Source of the DNA: Pseudomonadota bacterium
Lineage (GTDB): Bacteria; Pseudomonadota; Alphaproteobacteria; Sphingomonadales; Sphingomonadaceae
NCBI GenBank assembly: GCA_021847605.1
Contig: JAJZQN010000029.1
Span: 1 to 55,545, forward strand
DNA: 55,545 nt
Direction of reading: 5' to 3'
The position numbers were made by a program, and so were the translations under genes. Numbering within the stretch: position 1 is the first letter of the stretch; each line of letters begins with the position of its first letter. Under the pieces are notes generated by a model. That model ran no database searches. It was not told the DNA's origin and worked only from the letters and a program-made list of their open reading frames with translations. Positions 16,981 through 25,170 of this stretch are shown piece after piece.

Positions 16981-16995
16981 ATACCCTGAAAGTAT
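16981..16995. promoter_or_regulatory. LysR-type recognition site ATAC-N7-GTAT
   Basis: ATACCCTGAAAGTAT is an exact match to ATAC-N7-GTAT, the recognition pattern of BenM/CatM as I recall it. It lies between the divergent regulator and catB. Confidence 0.8.
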
Positions 16996-17043
16996 GGACC
17001 CTAGACCGCAATGATCTTTGAGGAATCCTCGCGCAGAGCATAG

Positions 17044-17060
17044 CTATCTAACAAGGATAG
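17044..17060. promoter_or_regulatory. Second inverted repeat with N7 spacing upstream of catB
   Basis: CTATC-TAACAAG-GATAG is a 5-bp-arm inverted repeat with the same 7-base spacing as the upstream site, 64 bases further on. It could be an activation or repression half of a LysR binding region. Confidence 0.5.
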
Positions 17061-17085
17061 TGAAAGTTAGGATGATGTAAGGGCC

Positions 17086-18243
17086 ATGGCCGCAATCATA
17101 GAAATCGATACTTTCATCGTCGATGTGCCGACGATCCGCCCGCATGTGCTGGCCATGGCCACGATGCGCAGCCAGTCGATCGTGCTGGTCCGCCTGCGCG
17201 ATGCCGATGGCGTCGAGGGGATCGGCGAAGGCACGACCATCGGCGGCATGAGCTATTGCGAGGAAAGCCCCGAAACCATCAAGGTTGCGATCGACACCTA
17301 TATCGCGCCGATCGTGAAGGCGGCGGGCGATGCCAGCGCGGCTGAGATCATGCGCCGCGTCGCCCTGCATGTATCGGGATGTCACATCGCCAAATGCGCG
17401 GTGGAAACCGCGCTGCTGGACCGGATGGGCAAGCGGTTGGGCGTGCCGGTGTCCGAACTGATCGGTGGCGGGCGCGTGCGCGACCGCTTTCCGGTGGCGT
17501 GGACGCTGGCCAGCGGCGACACCGGCCGCGACATAGAGGAAGCCGAGCGCGTCATCGGCGAGCGGCGGCACAATATCTTCAAGCTGAAGATCGGCAAGCG
17601 TAGTGTGCGCGAGGATGTGGCGCATGTCGCCGCGATCCGCCGGGCCGTGGGCGACCGGGGCAGCGTGCGCGTGGACGTGAACCAGCATTGGGACGAGGCG
17701 CAGGCGGACCTGGGCATGAAGTTGCTGGAAGATGCCGGGTGCGATCTGGTCGAACAGCCGGTGGCCAAGTCCAACGTGGCGGCGATGGCGCGGCTGTCGG
17801 CCAAGCATGTCATTCCGATCATGGCGGACGAGGCGCTGCATGGCCCTGCCGACGCCTTCACCATCGCAGCGGCGGGTGCAGCGCGCGTATTCGCGGTGAA
17901 GATCGCGCAGTCGGGCGGCATCATGCCCGCTTATCACCTGTCGGCGATTGCGCAGGCGGCGGGCGTGGGCCTGTATGGCGGGACCATGCTGGAGGCCGGC
18001 GTCGGTACGGCGGCGACGGCGCATCTGTGCGCGTCCATGCCTTCGCTTGCATGGGGGACGGAACTGTTCGGCCCGCTGCTGTTGACCGAAGAAATATTGG
18101 CGGAGCCGCTGCGCTACGCCGATTTCCAGATGGAGGTGCCGACCGGGCCGGGTCTGGGCATTGCGCTGGACGAGGACAAGATCAATTTCCACCGCAGGGA
18201 TCGCGTGACGCCGCGCCTGCATGTCGTGGCGGAGACGGTTTGA
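17086..18243 (+). CDS. catB: Muconate cycloisomerase
   Basis: Converts cis,cis-muconate to muconolactone. The 385-residue enolase-superfamily enzyme has the catalytic K-x-K pair K166/K168 (F-K-L-K-I-G) and metal ligands D197 (V-D-V-N-Q), E223 (V-E-Q-P) and D248 (M-A-D-E), with K272 in V-K-I-A-Q-S-G-G. The N-terminal capping domain is typical. It is the first gene of the catB-catC-catA run, and catC starts 1 base after its stop. Chloromuconate cycloisomerases are close relatives; no chlorocatechol genes are nearby, so CatB is favoured. Confidence 0.95.
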   Translation: MAAIIEIDTFIVDVPTIRPHVLAMATMRSQSIVLVRLRDADGVEGIGEGTTIGGMSYCEESPETIKVAIDTYIAPIVKAAGDASAAEIMRRVALHVSGCHIAKCAVETALLDRMGKRLGVPVSELIGGGRVRDRFPVAWTLASGDTGRDIEEAERVIGERRHNIFKLKIGKRSVREDVAHVAAIRRAVGDRGSVRVDVNQHWDEAQADLGMKLLEDAGCDLVEQPVAKSNVAAMARLSAKHVIPIMADEALHGPADAFTIAAAGAARVFAVKIAQSGGIMPAYHLSAIAQAAGVGLYGGTMLEAGVGTAATAHLCASMPSLAWGTELFGPLLLTEEILAEPLRYADFQMEVPTGPGLGIALDEDKINFHRRDRVTPRLHVVAETV

Positions 18244-18244
18244 A

Positions 18245-18535
18245 ATGCTGTTCAAGGTAGAAATGGACGTCAACATCCCGCTGGGCTTCGATCCCGAAGT
18301 GGCAGCGCGATTGAAGGCGGAAGAGAAGGCCCGGTTTCAGGAACTGCAACTGGCCGGCACGTGGCGGCACATTTGGCGTGTGGTGGGACAGTACGCCAAT
18401 GTCAGCATCTTCGACGTGCCGTCTAACACAGAGCTGCATGACATCCTCATGAGCCTGCCGCTCTATCCCTTCATGACTGTGCGTGTGACCGCTTTGTGCC
18501 GTCATCCATCCTCCGCCTATGAGGATGATCGCTGA
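18245..18535 (+). CDS. catC: Muconolactone delta-isomerase
   Basis: Isomerises muconolactone to 3-oxoadipate enol-lactone. The 96-residue protein has the family N-terminus M-L-F-K-V-E-M-D-V-N-I-P and the E-L-Q-L-A-G-T-W-R-H-I-W-R-V-V-G-Q-Y-A segment. Its length is normal (about 96). It starts 1 base after catB and is surely co-translated. Confidence 0.96.
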   Translation: MLFKVEMDVNIPLGFDPEVAARLKAEEKARFQELQLAGTWRHIWRVVGQYANVSIFDVPSNTELHDILMSLPLYPFMTVRVTALCRHPSSAYEDDR

Positions 18536-18584
18536 TCAGAACAGAAGAATAGCGGTTTACAAGATTTTTCCGAGGAGAGGTACA

Positions 18585-19508
18585 TTGGACGCGACTTTCG
18601 TACAGACACCCGAAATCCAGACCTTGCTGGATCGTGTCGCCGGCGTGGGCTCCGCCGATGGCGACCCGCGCATGAAGGGGATCATCCGCGACCTGATCGA
18701 AGGGTTGATGGTGGTGATCGCCAGATATGACGTCAGCGAGGACGAAGTGTGGAATGCCGTCACCTATTTGCAGGGTGCGGCGGGTGCTGGCGAACTGGGC
18801 CTGATCATGCCGGGCGTGGGTCTGGAACATTTTCTCGACCTGTTCATGGATGCCAAGGACGCCGAAGCGGGCATGGTCCCCGGCACACCCCGCACCATCG
18901 AAGGGCCGCTTTATGTCGAAGGTGCGCCGATCGTGGAGAGCGGCGCGAACCTGACGGTGGACGAGGACGATACCGATACGCTGTATATGACCGGCCGCCT
19001 GATCGGCCCGGACGGCGAAGCGGTGACGGACGGGCTGGTCCATGTGTGGCATGCGGATTCGCGGGGTTTCTATTCGCATTTCGACCCGACCCATGAGCAG
19101 ACGCCGTTCAACAACCGCCGTCGCCTGAAAATCGCGTCGGACGGCAGCTATGCGTTTCAGTCGAAGATGCCGAGCGGGTACAGTGTGCCGCCGGGCGGTG
19201 CGTCGGACCGGCTGATGAAAGTGCTGGGCCGCCACGGCAATCGTCCCGCCCATGTCCATTTCTTCATCGAGGCGCCGGGCTATCGCCAATTGACCACGCA
19301 GATCAATTTCGGTGACGATCCGTTCGCGGCCGATGATTTCGCATTCGGTACGCGCGAAGGGTTGTTGCCCGTCCCCAATCGTCAGGGAGACAGCGCGCAT
19401 ATCGCGTTCGATTTCCACCTCCAGCGGTCGGACGATGCCGGTGAAGAGGCATTTTCGACCCGCAAGCGGCTGGTGGTGGAACCGGCACCTGAAAAAGAAG
19501 ACGCCTGA
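18585..19508 (+). CDS. catA: Catechol 1,2-dioxygenase
   Basis: Intradiol ring cleavage of catechol to cis,cis-muconate. The 307-residue protein has an N-terminal dioxygenase helical domain and a beta-sandwich with the Fe(III) ligands Y163 (G-F-Y-S-H-F), Y199 (S-G-Y-S-V-P), H223 and H225 (P-A-H-V-H-F-F). A TTG start at 18585 is chosen: GAGGAGAGG lies 5 bases upstream and the product then begins M-D-A-T-F-V-Q-T-P-E like other CatA proteins. An ATG-start alternative would overlap catC. It lies 49 bases after catC, in the same operon. Confidence 0.95.
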   Translation: MDATFVQTPEIQTLLDRVAGVGSADGDPRMKGIIRDLIEGLMVVIARYDVSEDEVWNAVTYLQGAAGAGELGLIMPGVGLEHFLDLFMDAKDAEAGMVPGTPRTIEGPLYVEGAPIVESGANLTVDEDDTDTLYMTGRLIGPDGEAVTDGLVHVWHADSRGFYSHFDPTHEQTPFNNRRRLKIASDGSYAFQSKMPSGYSVPPGGASDRLMKVLGRHGNRPAHVHFFIEAPGYRQLTTQINFGDDPFAADDFAFGTREGLLPVPNRQGDSAHIAFDFHLQRSDDAGEEAFSTRKRLVVEPAPEKEDA

Positions 19509-19720
19509 GAGTCGTTCGACAGCCAAGTCCATGACCGGTGCCGCAATGGACGGTCATGGATGGCAGGGATCAGGGGCGTCCTCCGCTTTTTTCAAGCGAT
19601 ACGGCACGTTGGACGAACAGATTGCCCCGATTTTGTTTCTCGGTTTACGCCAAGCCCCTTACATCGCAGCTTCGGTGCCGCCCGCAAAGGGCGGCGATCT
19701 GGACTGAAGGAGTTTCCCCT

Positions 19721-20464
19721 TTGAAAACTGCAATCGTAACCGGCGCCACTTCGGGCATTGGCGAGGCGACCGCGCGAGCGCTGGCAGGGGCGGGATGGCA
19801 GGTGATCATCACCGGGCGCCGTGCCGACCGGCTGGAGGCGCTGGCCAAGGATATTGGCGAAGCGGCGCATGCGGCCGTGTTCGACATTCGCGACGAGGCG
19901 GCGATGCGCGCGGCGCTGGCCAAGCTGCCCGAGGCGTTCAAGGGGATCGACCTGCTGGTCAATAATGCCGGTCTGGCGCTGGGCACCGCACCAGCGCAGA
20001 AGGCGGATCTTGGCCAATGGCGCACCATGATCGACACCAATATTTCCGCGCTGGTGGCGATCACGCATGAAGTGCTGCCCACGCTGATCGAGTGCAAGGG
20101 CGGCATCGTCAACATGGCGTCGGTGGCCGGCACCTATCCCTACACCGGCGGGAACGTCTATGGCGGGACCAAGGCGTTCGTGCAGCAATTCTCGCTGAAC
20201 CTGCGTGCCGACCTGCATGGGACGGGCGTGCGCGTCAGCAGCATCGACCCCGGCATGGTGGAAACCGAATTCACGCTGGTCCGCACCGGCGGCGATCAGG
20301 CGGCGTCCGATACGCTCTATGGCGGTGCGACGCCGATGACGGCCGACGATATTGCGCAAACGGTTCTGTGGATCGCGACGTTGCCGCCGCATCTCAACAT
20401 CAACCGGCTGGAACTGATGCCGGTCAGCCAGTCCTTCGCCGGGTTTCAGGTGGCGCGGGGATAA
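19721..20464 (+). CDS. Short-chain dehydrogenase/reductase (YdfG-like)
   Basis: NAD(P)-dependent oxidoreductase, 247 residues: Rossmann motif T-G-A-T-S-G-I-G at the start, N-N-A-G, the catalytic Ser in N-M-A-S-V-A-G and the Y-x-x-x-K pair in V-Y-G-G-T-K. It resembles the 3-hydroxy acid/serine dehydrogenase YdfG group, but the substrate is unknown. A TTG start at 19721 is supported by GAAGGAG 8 bases upstream and because the Rossmann fold begins there. It sits between catA and pcaD, although the beta-ketoadipate pathway needs no SDR. The 212-base gap before it has no gene that I can see. Confidence 0.88.
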   Translation: MKTAIVTGATSGIGEATARALAGAGWQVIITGRRADRLEALAKDIGEAAHAAVFDIRDEAAMRAALAKLPEAFKGIDLLVNNAGLALGTAPAQKADLGQWRTMIDTNISALVAITHEVLPTLIECKGGIVNMASVAGTYPYTGGNVYGGTKAFVQQFSLNLRADLHGTGVRVSSIDPGMVETEFTLVRTGGDQAASDTLYGGATPMTADDIAQTVLWIATLPPHLNINRLELMPVSQSFAGFQVARG

Positions 20465-20485
20465 TCCAGACAAGAAGGACAATGC

Positions 20486-21259
20486 ATGCCGTTCACCCCC
20501 TCCCATGGTGCCGATATTTACTGGAAGATGGAGGGGGCGGAGGACGCCCCCGCCCTCATTCTGCTGAACAGCATCGGCACGGACATGGACCTGTGGGACG
20601 CGGCGTTGCCGATGCTGCGGGCGCGGTTCCGGCTGGTGCGGATCGATACGCGGGGGCATGGCGCCTCCGCCGCGCCCGATGGCGATTACAGCTTGCCCAT
20701 GCTGGCGAATGATGTGCTGGCGGTTATGGATGCGGCGGGCGTTGCGAAGGCGGTGGTTGCGGGCGTGTCGCTGGGCGGGATGATCGCGATGCAGATGGCG
20801 CTGGATGCGCCGGAGCGGGTGAGCGCGCTGGCGCTGGTTTGCACGTCCGCGACGATGGACAGCGCATCCTGGGACGCGCGCATCGCCAAGGTGCGGGGCG
20901 AGGGGATGGCGAGCATCGCCGATCTTGCCATGGGGCGTTTCCTGTCGTCTGAATATATCGCTGCGCAACCGGCCATGGCGGCGACGGTGCGGCGTGCGCT
21001 GATCGGCATGGCGTCGTCGGGCTATGCCGGATGCGGGGCGGCCATTCGCGACATGGCCATCGCAGAGCGGCTGGGCGAGATTGGCGCGCCGACGCTGGTC
21101 GTAACCGGCGGGCGGGATACGTCCACCCCCTATGACGGCCATGGCGAGCATCTGGTCGAGGGGATCGCCGATGCGCAGCATGTGGCGCTGGATGCCGCGC
21201 ATCTGGCCCCTATCGAGGCGCCGGAGAGGCTGGCGAGCGCGATAATCGGGCTAATCTAG
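20486..21259 (+). CDS. pcaD: 3-oxoadipate enol-lactonase
   Basis: Hydrolyses 3-oxoadipate enol-lactone to 3-oxoadipate, joining the cat and pca branches. The 257-residue alpha/beta hydrolase has the nucleophile S95 (G-V-S-L-G-G), the acid region G-G-R-D-T-S-T-P and the His in D-A-A-H-L-A-P. It lies 21 bases after the SDR and is last in the catBCA run. Its stop codon TAG (21257-21259) coincides with the first bases of the inverted 126-bp repeat, so the C-terminus may have been set by the element's insertion. Confidence 0.92.
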   Translation: MPFTPSHGADIYWKMEGAEDAPALILLNSIGTDMDLWDAALPMLRARFRLVRIDTRGHGASAAPDGDYSLPMLANDVLAVMDAAGVAKAVVAGVSLGGMIAMQMALDAPERVSALALVCTSATMDSASWDARIAKVRGEGMASIADLAMGRFLSSEYIAAQPAMAATVRRALIGMASSGYAGCGAAIRDMAIAERLGEIGAPTLVVTGGRDTSTPYDGHGEHLVEGIADAQHVALDAAHLAPIEAPERLASAIIGLI

Positions 21260-21382
21260 AGTTTGATGATTTTGCATTGATCCGTTCGTTTCGAGCGAAG
21301 TCGAGAAACTGCGCGCTGATCGCTTCTCGACTTTGCTCGAAACGAACGGAGATTTGTGATTCAACCGGATTTCATCCTGCTC
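21257..21382 (-). repeat. 126-bp palindromic element, copy B (inverted; right flank of the cat cluster)
   Basis: The reverse complement matches 15855-15980 along its whole length, with a handful of substitutions in the hairpin loop. The two copies face each other across the catR-catBCA-SDR-pcaD block. Confidence 0.85.
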
Positions 21383-21594
21383 TAGGCGCCGTTGTAGACA
21401 AGGGGGGAGAAGCGCGCCTGGCCTGTCGGAACGGTAGACGGGCTGACCAGAGATAGGACTAAATCTGACAAATCATTGCTCATGGCACTTTTGTGCGGTG
21501 CAGCGTGTTTTGTGATAGGATCGCCAAAAAAGGCGAAATGACTGACGGTATATGTGCGCCGCTGGTCCGATCCATTCACGTCGGGAGATTTGTC

Positions 21595-22641
21595 ATGCCG
21601 GTCAAAGTGAAGCCTCGCATCGCGCTCGCGCTACAGGGTGGGGGTGCATATGGCGCCTATGGATGGGGCGTCATCGACCGGTTGCTGGATGAGGATTTCG
21701 ACATCGTGTCCGTCAGCGGGGCGAGCGCCGGGGCGGTGAATGGCGCGGCGCTGGTCGCCGGTCTGGCGCAGGACGGCGCGGACGGTGCGCGGGCCACGCT
21801 GGGCGCGATGTGGCGCGATGTTTCAAGCTGTTCGCCGCTGGGCGCTCTCCAAATGCTGGACGTGACGCATGGCATGTTTGCGCCGATTTTCGATCCTTTC
21901 GTGCGCAAGACACTGGAAAGCGCGAAGCTGATGAATAATTTCGTCGCGCCATGGATGCCAAGCAGCGTGCGCAATATGCGGGCGTTGCGCGAAGTGGTGG
22001 GCCGGCATGTCGACATGACAGTGTTTGGCGCGGAAAAGACCATCCCCTTTTATGTGTCGGCCACCAACATCCTGACCGGCGGCGCACGGATATTTTCGGG
22101 CGAAGACGTGACGCTGGACGCGATCATGGCGTCGGCCTGTCTGCCCGAGCTGTTCGACCCGGTGGTGATCGGCGAGGATCATTACTGGGACGGCGGCTAT
22201 TCGGCCAATCCGCCGCTCGACCCGTTGCTGCGGACGCGAAAAAGAGCCACCGACATGATCGTCATACAGTTGACGTCCTTCACCACGCAGGCGGTGGCCG
22301 GCAATGTGGTGGAGATGATGGCGCGGGTGAGCGACATCAGTTTCAACGCCTGCCTGCTGCGCGATCTGGAATCGCTGTTGCGATTGCAGAAATCGGTGCG
22401 CGACGGCGGCGTCGTGGACCGCGAACTGCGCGATGTTGCCGCGGTGAACCTGCATATGGTGTCTGCGGCGCCGGAACTGGGCGGGCGAGGCGCGGCGGCC
22501 AAATCCGATACGCGATGGTCGACGATCGAGGAGCTGCGCGACCTTGGCTATCAAACCGCCGATGCGTGGTTGCAGGAGCATCATGACGAACTGGGTCATG
22601 AAAGCACATTTGCATTCGAAGAGGAGCGGGGCGCGGCCTGA
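21595..22641 (+). CDS. Patatin-like phospholipase/acyl hydrolase
   Basis: 348-residue lipid acyl hydrolase. It has the glycine-rich oxyanion loop L-Q-G-G-G-A-Y-G-A-Y at residues 13-22, the nucleophile S44 in S-G-A-S-A-G-A and the catalytic Asp in Y-W-D-G-G-Y. The ATG at 21595 puts the oxyanion loop at the usual distance from the N-terminus; an in-frame ATG at 21538 would add 19 residues without family similarity. No signal peptide. It stands alone between the catechol cluster and the iron-uptake genes. Substrate unknown. Confidence 0.9.
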   Translation: MPVKVKPRIALALQGGGAYGAYGWGVIDRLLDEDFDIVSVSGASAGAVNGAALVAGLAQDGADGARATLGAMWRDVSSCSPLGALQMLDVTHGMFAPIFDPFVRKTLESAKLMNNFVAPWMPSSVRNMRALREVVGRHVDMTVFGAEKTIPFYVSATNILTGGARIFSGEDVTLDAIMASACLPELFDPVVIGEDHYWDGGYSANPPLDPLLRTRKRATDMIVIQLTSFTTQAVAGNVVEMMARVSDISFNACLLRDLESLLRLQKSVRDGGVVDRELRDVAAVNLHMVSAAPELGGRGAAAKSDTRWSTIEELRDLGYQTADAWLQEHHDELGHESTFAFEEERGAA

Positions 22642-22684
22642 AACTATCAGACCGCGCCAGTCGCATTGCCCCTGTGTCGCGCCG

Positions 22685-24850
22685 TTACAGCGTGCCGCGC
22701 AGCGTGACGGTGAAGGCGCGGGGTGATCCATAACGGGCGCTGCCGATATAGACGCCCGAATAATAGGTCTTGTCGAAGATATTATCGACATGGACTGCCA
22801 GCGACAGATGGTCGGAGAAGCGATAGCTGGCGAGCAGGTCGACGATGGCAAGGCTGTCCTGCGTATAGGTTTCACCGTTCGGACCGGTGCCATCGGCCGT
22901 GGTCTTGTCCTGCCAGCGCACATTGCCGCCGATGGTCAGCCCGCTGAGCTTGCCGGGCAGGCGATAGGCGGTGAACATCTTGAAGCTGTTCTTCGCGATC
23001 TGCGGCAATTGGCGCACGCCGTCCTGATCTTCGGAACGGGCATTGGCAAAGCCGCCCGCCACGCGCCATCCGGGCAGGATTTCGCCATTCACTTCCAGTT
23101 CGAAGCCCGATGACTTCATGCCCGCAACGGCGTGATAGGCTGCGCTGCCATCGGGGGCAAAGATGCCGGGGCCGTCGGCAAGCGCGTAATTATCCTGCTT
23201 CATGCGAAAGACGGCGGCGGTGGCGCTGAGGCGACCGTCGAACAGTTCGGCCTTCAGCCCCGCTTCATAGGTGTTGCCCTCCAGCGGCGGGAGTGTGGCG
23301 CCATCCACGGTCCGTTCGGTTTGCGGATCGAACACGCTGGCATAGCTGACATAGGCAGACAGCGTTTTCGTGAAGTCCAGCACGATACCGGCATAGGGCA
23401 TGAATACCCCCTTTTCGTCGGTGACGGACGTCCAGACCTTTGGCCCCGATCCTGTCCGTGCATAGCTATCCTGTTTCCACCACGTTACGCGCCCGCCAAC
23501 AATGACGGACAGGGGGGCGACAGGTTTCAGCCGGGCGACGCCGGATGCCGCCGTGGTTTCGATGCGGTTGCCCGCGCCATCGCCGGTAGCCGTCAGGTCG
23601 GGCTTGGAAATATTGCCGGTCTTGAAGAATTCCAGCGCGTTGACCGAGCGCATATAGTCGCCGCCGTTCCACCAGCCGGGATAAGGCGTCTGATCATCGT
23701 CGAACCGGGTATGGCTGACCGTCAGGGCGACATGCTGTTCCTGTCCCAGCAGATCGAAACTGCCGCGCAGATTGGCATAGACGGCGTTCAGCGTCAGGTC
23801 CGATGCCCAGCGCGTGGAATAGAGCGTGCCGCCAAGGCCGGTATCCTTGTCGATGGCGGTGCCGAAGAAATAACCGATGCTTTCGTCGTAGGAGCCGGAC
23901 TTATGTTCCGCATCGATTTGCAGATGCCAGTTCGGGTCGAAATCATGCTTGAGCGATGCGAAGATATTCACGCTTTTCCGGCTGAAATCCGACCAGTCGG
24001 CGCCGCCATTGGTGGAGCGGGCGAAATCGGTTTCGGTGCCGTCCGTGAAATAGAGCGGCACGCCGCCGCGCGAGGCGCCCTTGTTACGGAAATTCTGATA
24101 TTCCACCCCTGCGGTCAGCAGGGTGTCGGGGCTGAGGTCCGCCTCGATCACGCCGTAAAGGGCGTGGCGTTTGGCATGTTCGCGATCTATGAACGTGTCA
24201 TTATCCTGCCATGCACCGGCGACGCGGGCGCGGATATGCCCGTCGGACGTCAGGGCGCCGCCAATGTCGCCCTCGATCCGCTTCATGTCCCATGACCCAA
24301 GTTGCGCCGCGACGCTGGCCTGCAACTGCGTGCCGGGACGCTTGCGGATCATGTTGATGGCGGCCGAAGGCTGGCCGGTGCCGGTCATCATGCCGGCCGA
24401 TCCACGAATGACCTCGATCCGGTCATAGGCGATCATGTCGGCTGTATCTTCGGTGAAGCCATAGATATTGTTGGGGCGGGCGACGCCATCGACCAGATAA
24501 TTTTCGATTGCCACGCCACGCGCGGTATAGTTGGTGCCGTCGGTGCCGAGCGCGCTGGAACGGTTCGACTGGATGCCGACAATCTGTTCCATCACCTCGG
24601 AAATGTCGGTCAACCCCTGTTCCTGCATGCGCAGGCTGTCGAGCGAGGTGACGGACTGGGGCGTTTCGCGCGGCGTCAGGTTAAGACCGTTGGTTTCGGT
24701 CTGGCCGGTGACGATGATGGAGTCGGCGTCAGGTTTTTCAGCCGGTGCCTGAACCGGTGCCTGTGCATGGGCGGCGGTGGCGCTCATGAAAGCGATCGTC
24801 AGGATGGACGATGCGGCGTGGCGGAACAGGAATTTCTGTGTAACGGACAT
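22685..24850 (-). CDS. TonB-dependent siderophore receptor
   Basis: Outer-membrane ferric-siderophore transporter of the FhuE/FpvA type, 721 residues. Signal peptide to about residue 28 (A-A-H-A-Q), a plug domain with R-E-T-P-Q-S-V-T-S-L-D-S, R-G-V-A-I-E-N-Y-L-V-D-G and R-I-E-V-I-R-G-S-A-G-M-M-T-G-T-G-Q-P-S-A-A-I-N, then a 22-strand barrel ending in F-T-V-T-L-R-G-T-L. ATG 24850 places the signal peptide correctly. It is divergent from the PepSY operon, with which it shares a control region holding Fur-like sites. The siderophore cannot be deduced. Confidence 0.93.
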   Translation of the reverse strand: MSVTQKFLFRHAASSILTIAFMSATAAHAQAPVQAPAEKPDADSIIVTGQTETNGLNLTPRETPQSVTSLDSLRMQEQGLTDISEVMEQIVGIQSNRSSALGTDGTNYTARGVAIENYLVDGVARPNNIYGFTEDTADMIAYDRIEVIRGSAGMMTGTGQPSAAINMIRKRPGTQLQASVAAQLGSWDMKRIEGDIGGALTSDGHIRARVAGAWQDNDTFIDREHAKRHALYGVIEADLSPDTLLTAGVEYQNFRNKGASRGGVPLYFTDGTETDFARSTNGGADWSDFSRKSVNIFASLKHDFDPNWHLQIDAEHKSGSYDESIGYFFGTAIDKDTGLGGTLYSTRWASDLTLNAVYANLRGSFDLLGQEQHVALTVSHTRFDDDQTPYPGWWNGGDYMRSVNALEFFKTGNISKPDLTATGDGAGNRIETTAASGVARLKPVAPLSVIVGGRVTWWKQDSYARTGSGPKVWTSVTDEKGVFMPYAGIVLDFTKTLSAYVSYASVFDPQTERTVDGATLPPLEGNTYEAGLKAELFDGRLSATAAVFRMKQDNYALADGPGIFAPDGSAAYHAVAGMKSSGFELEVNGEILPGWRVAGGFANARSEDQDGVRQLPQIAKNSFKMFTAYRLPGKLSGLTIGGNVRWQDKTTADGTGPNGETYTQDSLAIVDLLASYRFSDHLSLAVHVDNIFDKTYYSGVYIGSARYGSPRAFTVTLRGTL

Positions 24851-24924
24851 GCTTCGGCCCCCTAAATTGCCGTGCGCTGGACGATCCCAGCCGTCGATGT
24901 GCGGGCGCGCCTCTAATGCTAACA

Positions 24925-24939
24925 ATTCGCATATGCAAT
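24925..24939. promoter_or_regulatory. Possible Fur-like site for the siderophore receptor
   Basis: ATTCGCATATGCAAT is a near-palindrome (TTGCATATGCGAA on the other strand) upstream of the leftward receptor gene. It resembles TGCAA-type alphaproteobacterial Fur sites in character. Pattern only. Confidence 0.35.
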
Positions 24940-25080
24940 GGTGTGGACATGAAATTGTTGCTGTAGAGCAATATTTGGCTGGAATATTGCTCAGGAGTCG
25001 GGCGTCCACACGCCTTGTTTCTCAAGGGTTTGTAGAGGCGCTGCGCATCTGCATCGTCCTTAAGTCCATTGCTCCCGTTG

Positions 25081-25097
25081 TTGCAAATCAATTGCAA
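25081..25097. promoter_or_regulatory. Possible Fur-like site for the PepSY operon
   Basis: TTGCAA-ATCAA-TTGCAA is two copies of a self-complementary hexamer with 5-base spacing, 74 bases before the PepSY start. It is consistent with iron control of a ferric-siderophore reductase operon. The rest of the 320-base intergenic region shows no gene. Confidence 0.4.
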
Positions 25098-25170
25098 TAG
25101 TGTAGGAGGCGTGGCCGCCGTCACAAAGGGCGGGGCGAGGCGTGATGGATTATTGGCAGGGGGATGACGT

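Noticed and set aside
19592..21202. 536-codon minus-strand frame across SDR and pcaD
   Set aside because: Arg/His-rich shadow spanning two well-supported plus-strand genes; no signal, motif or ribosome site.
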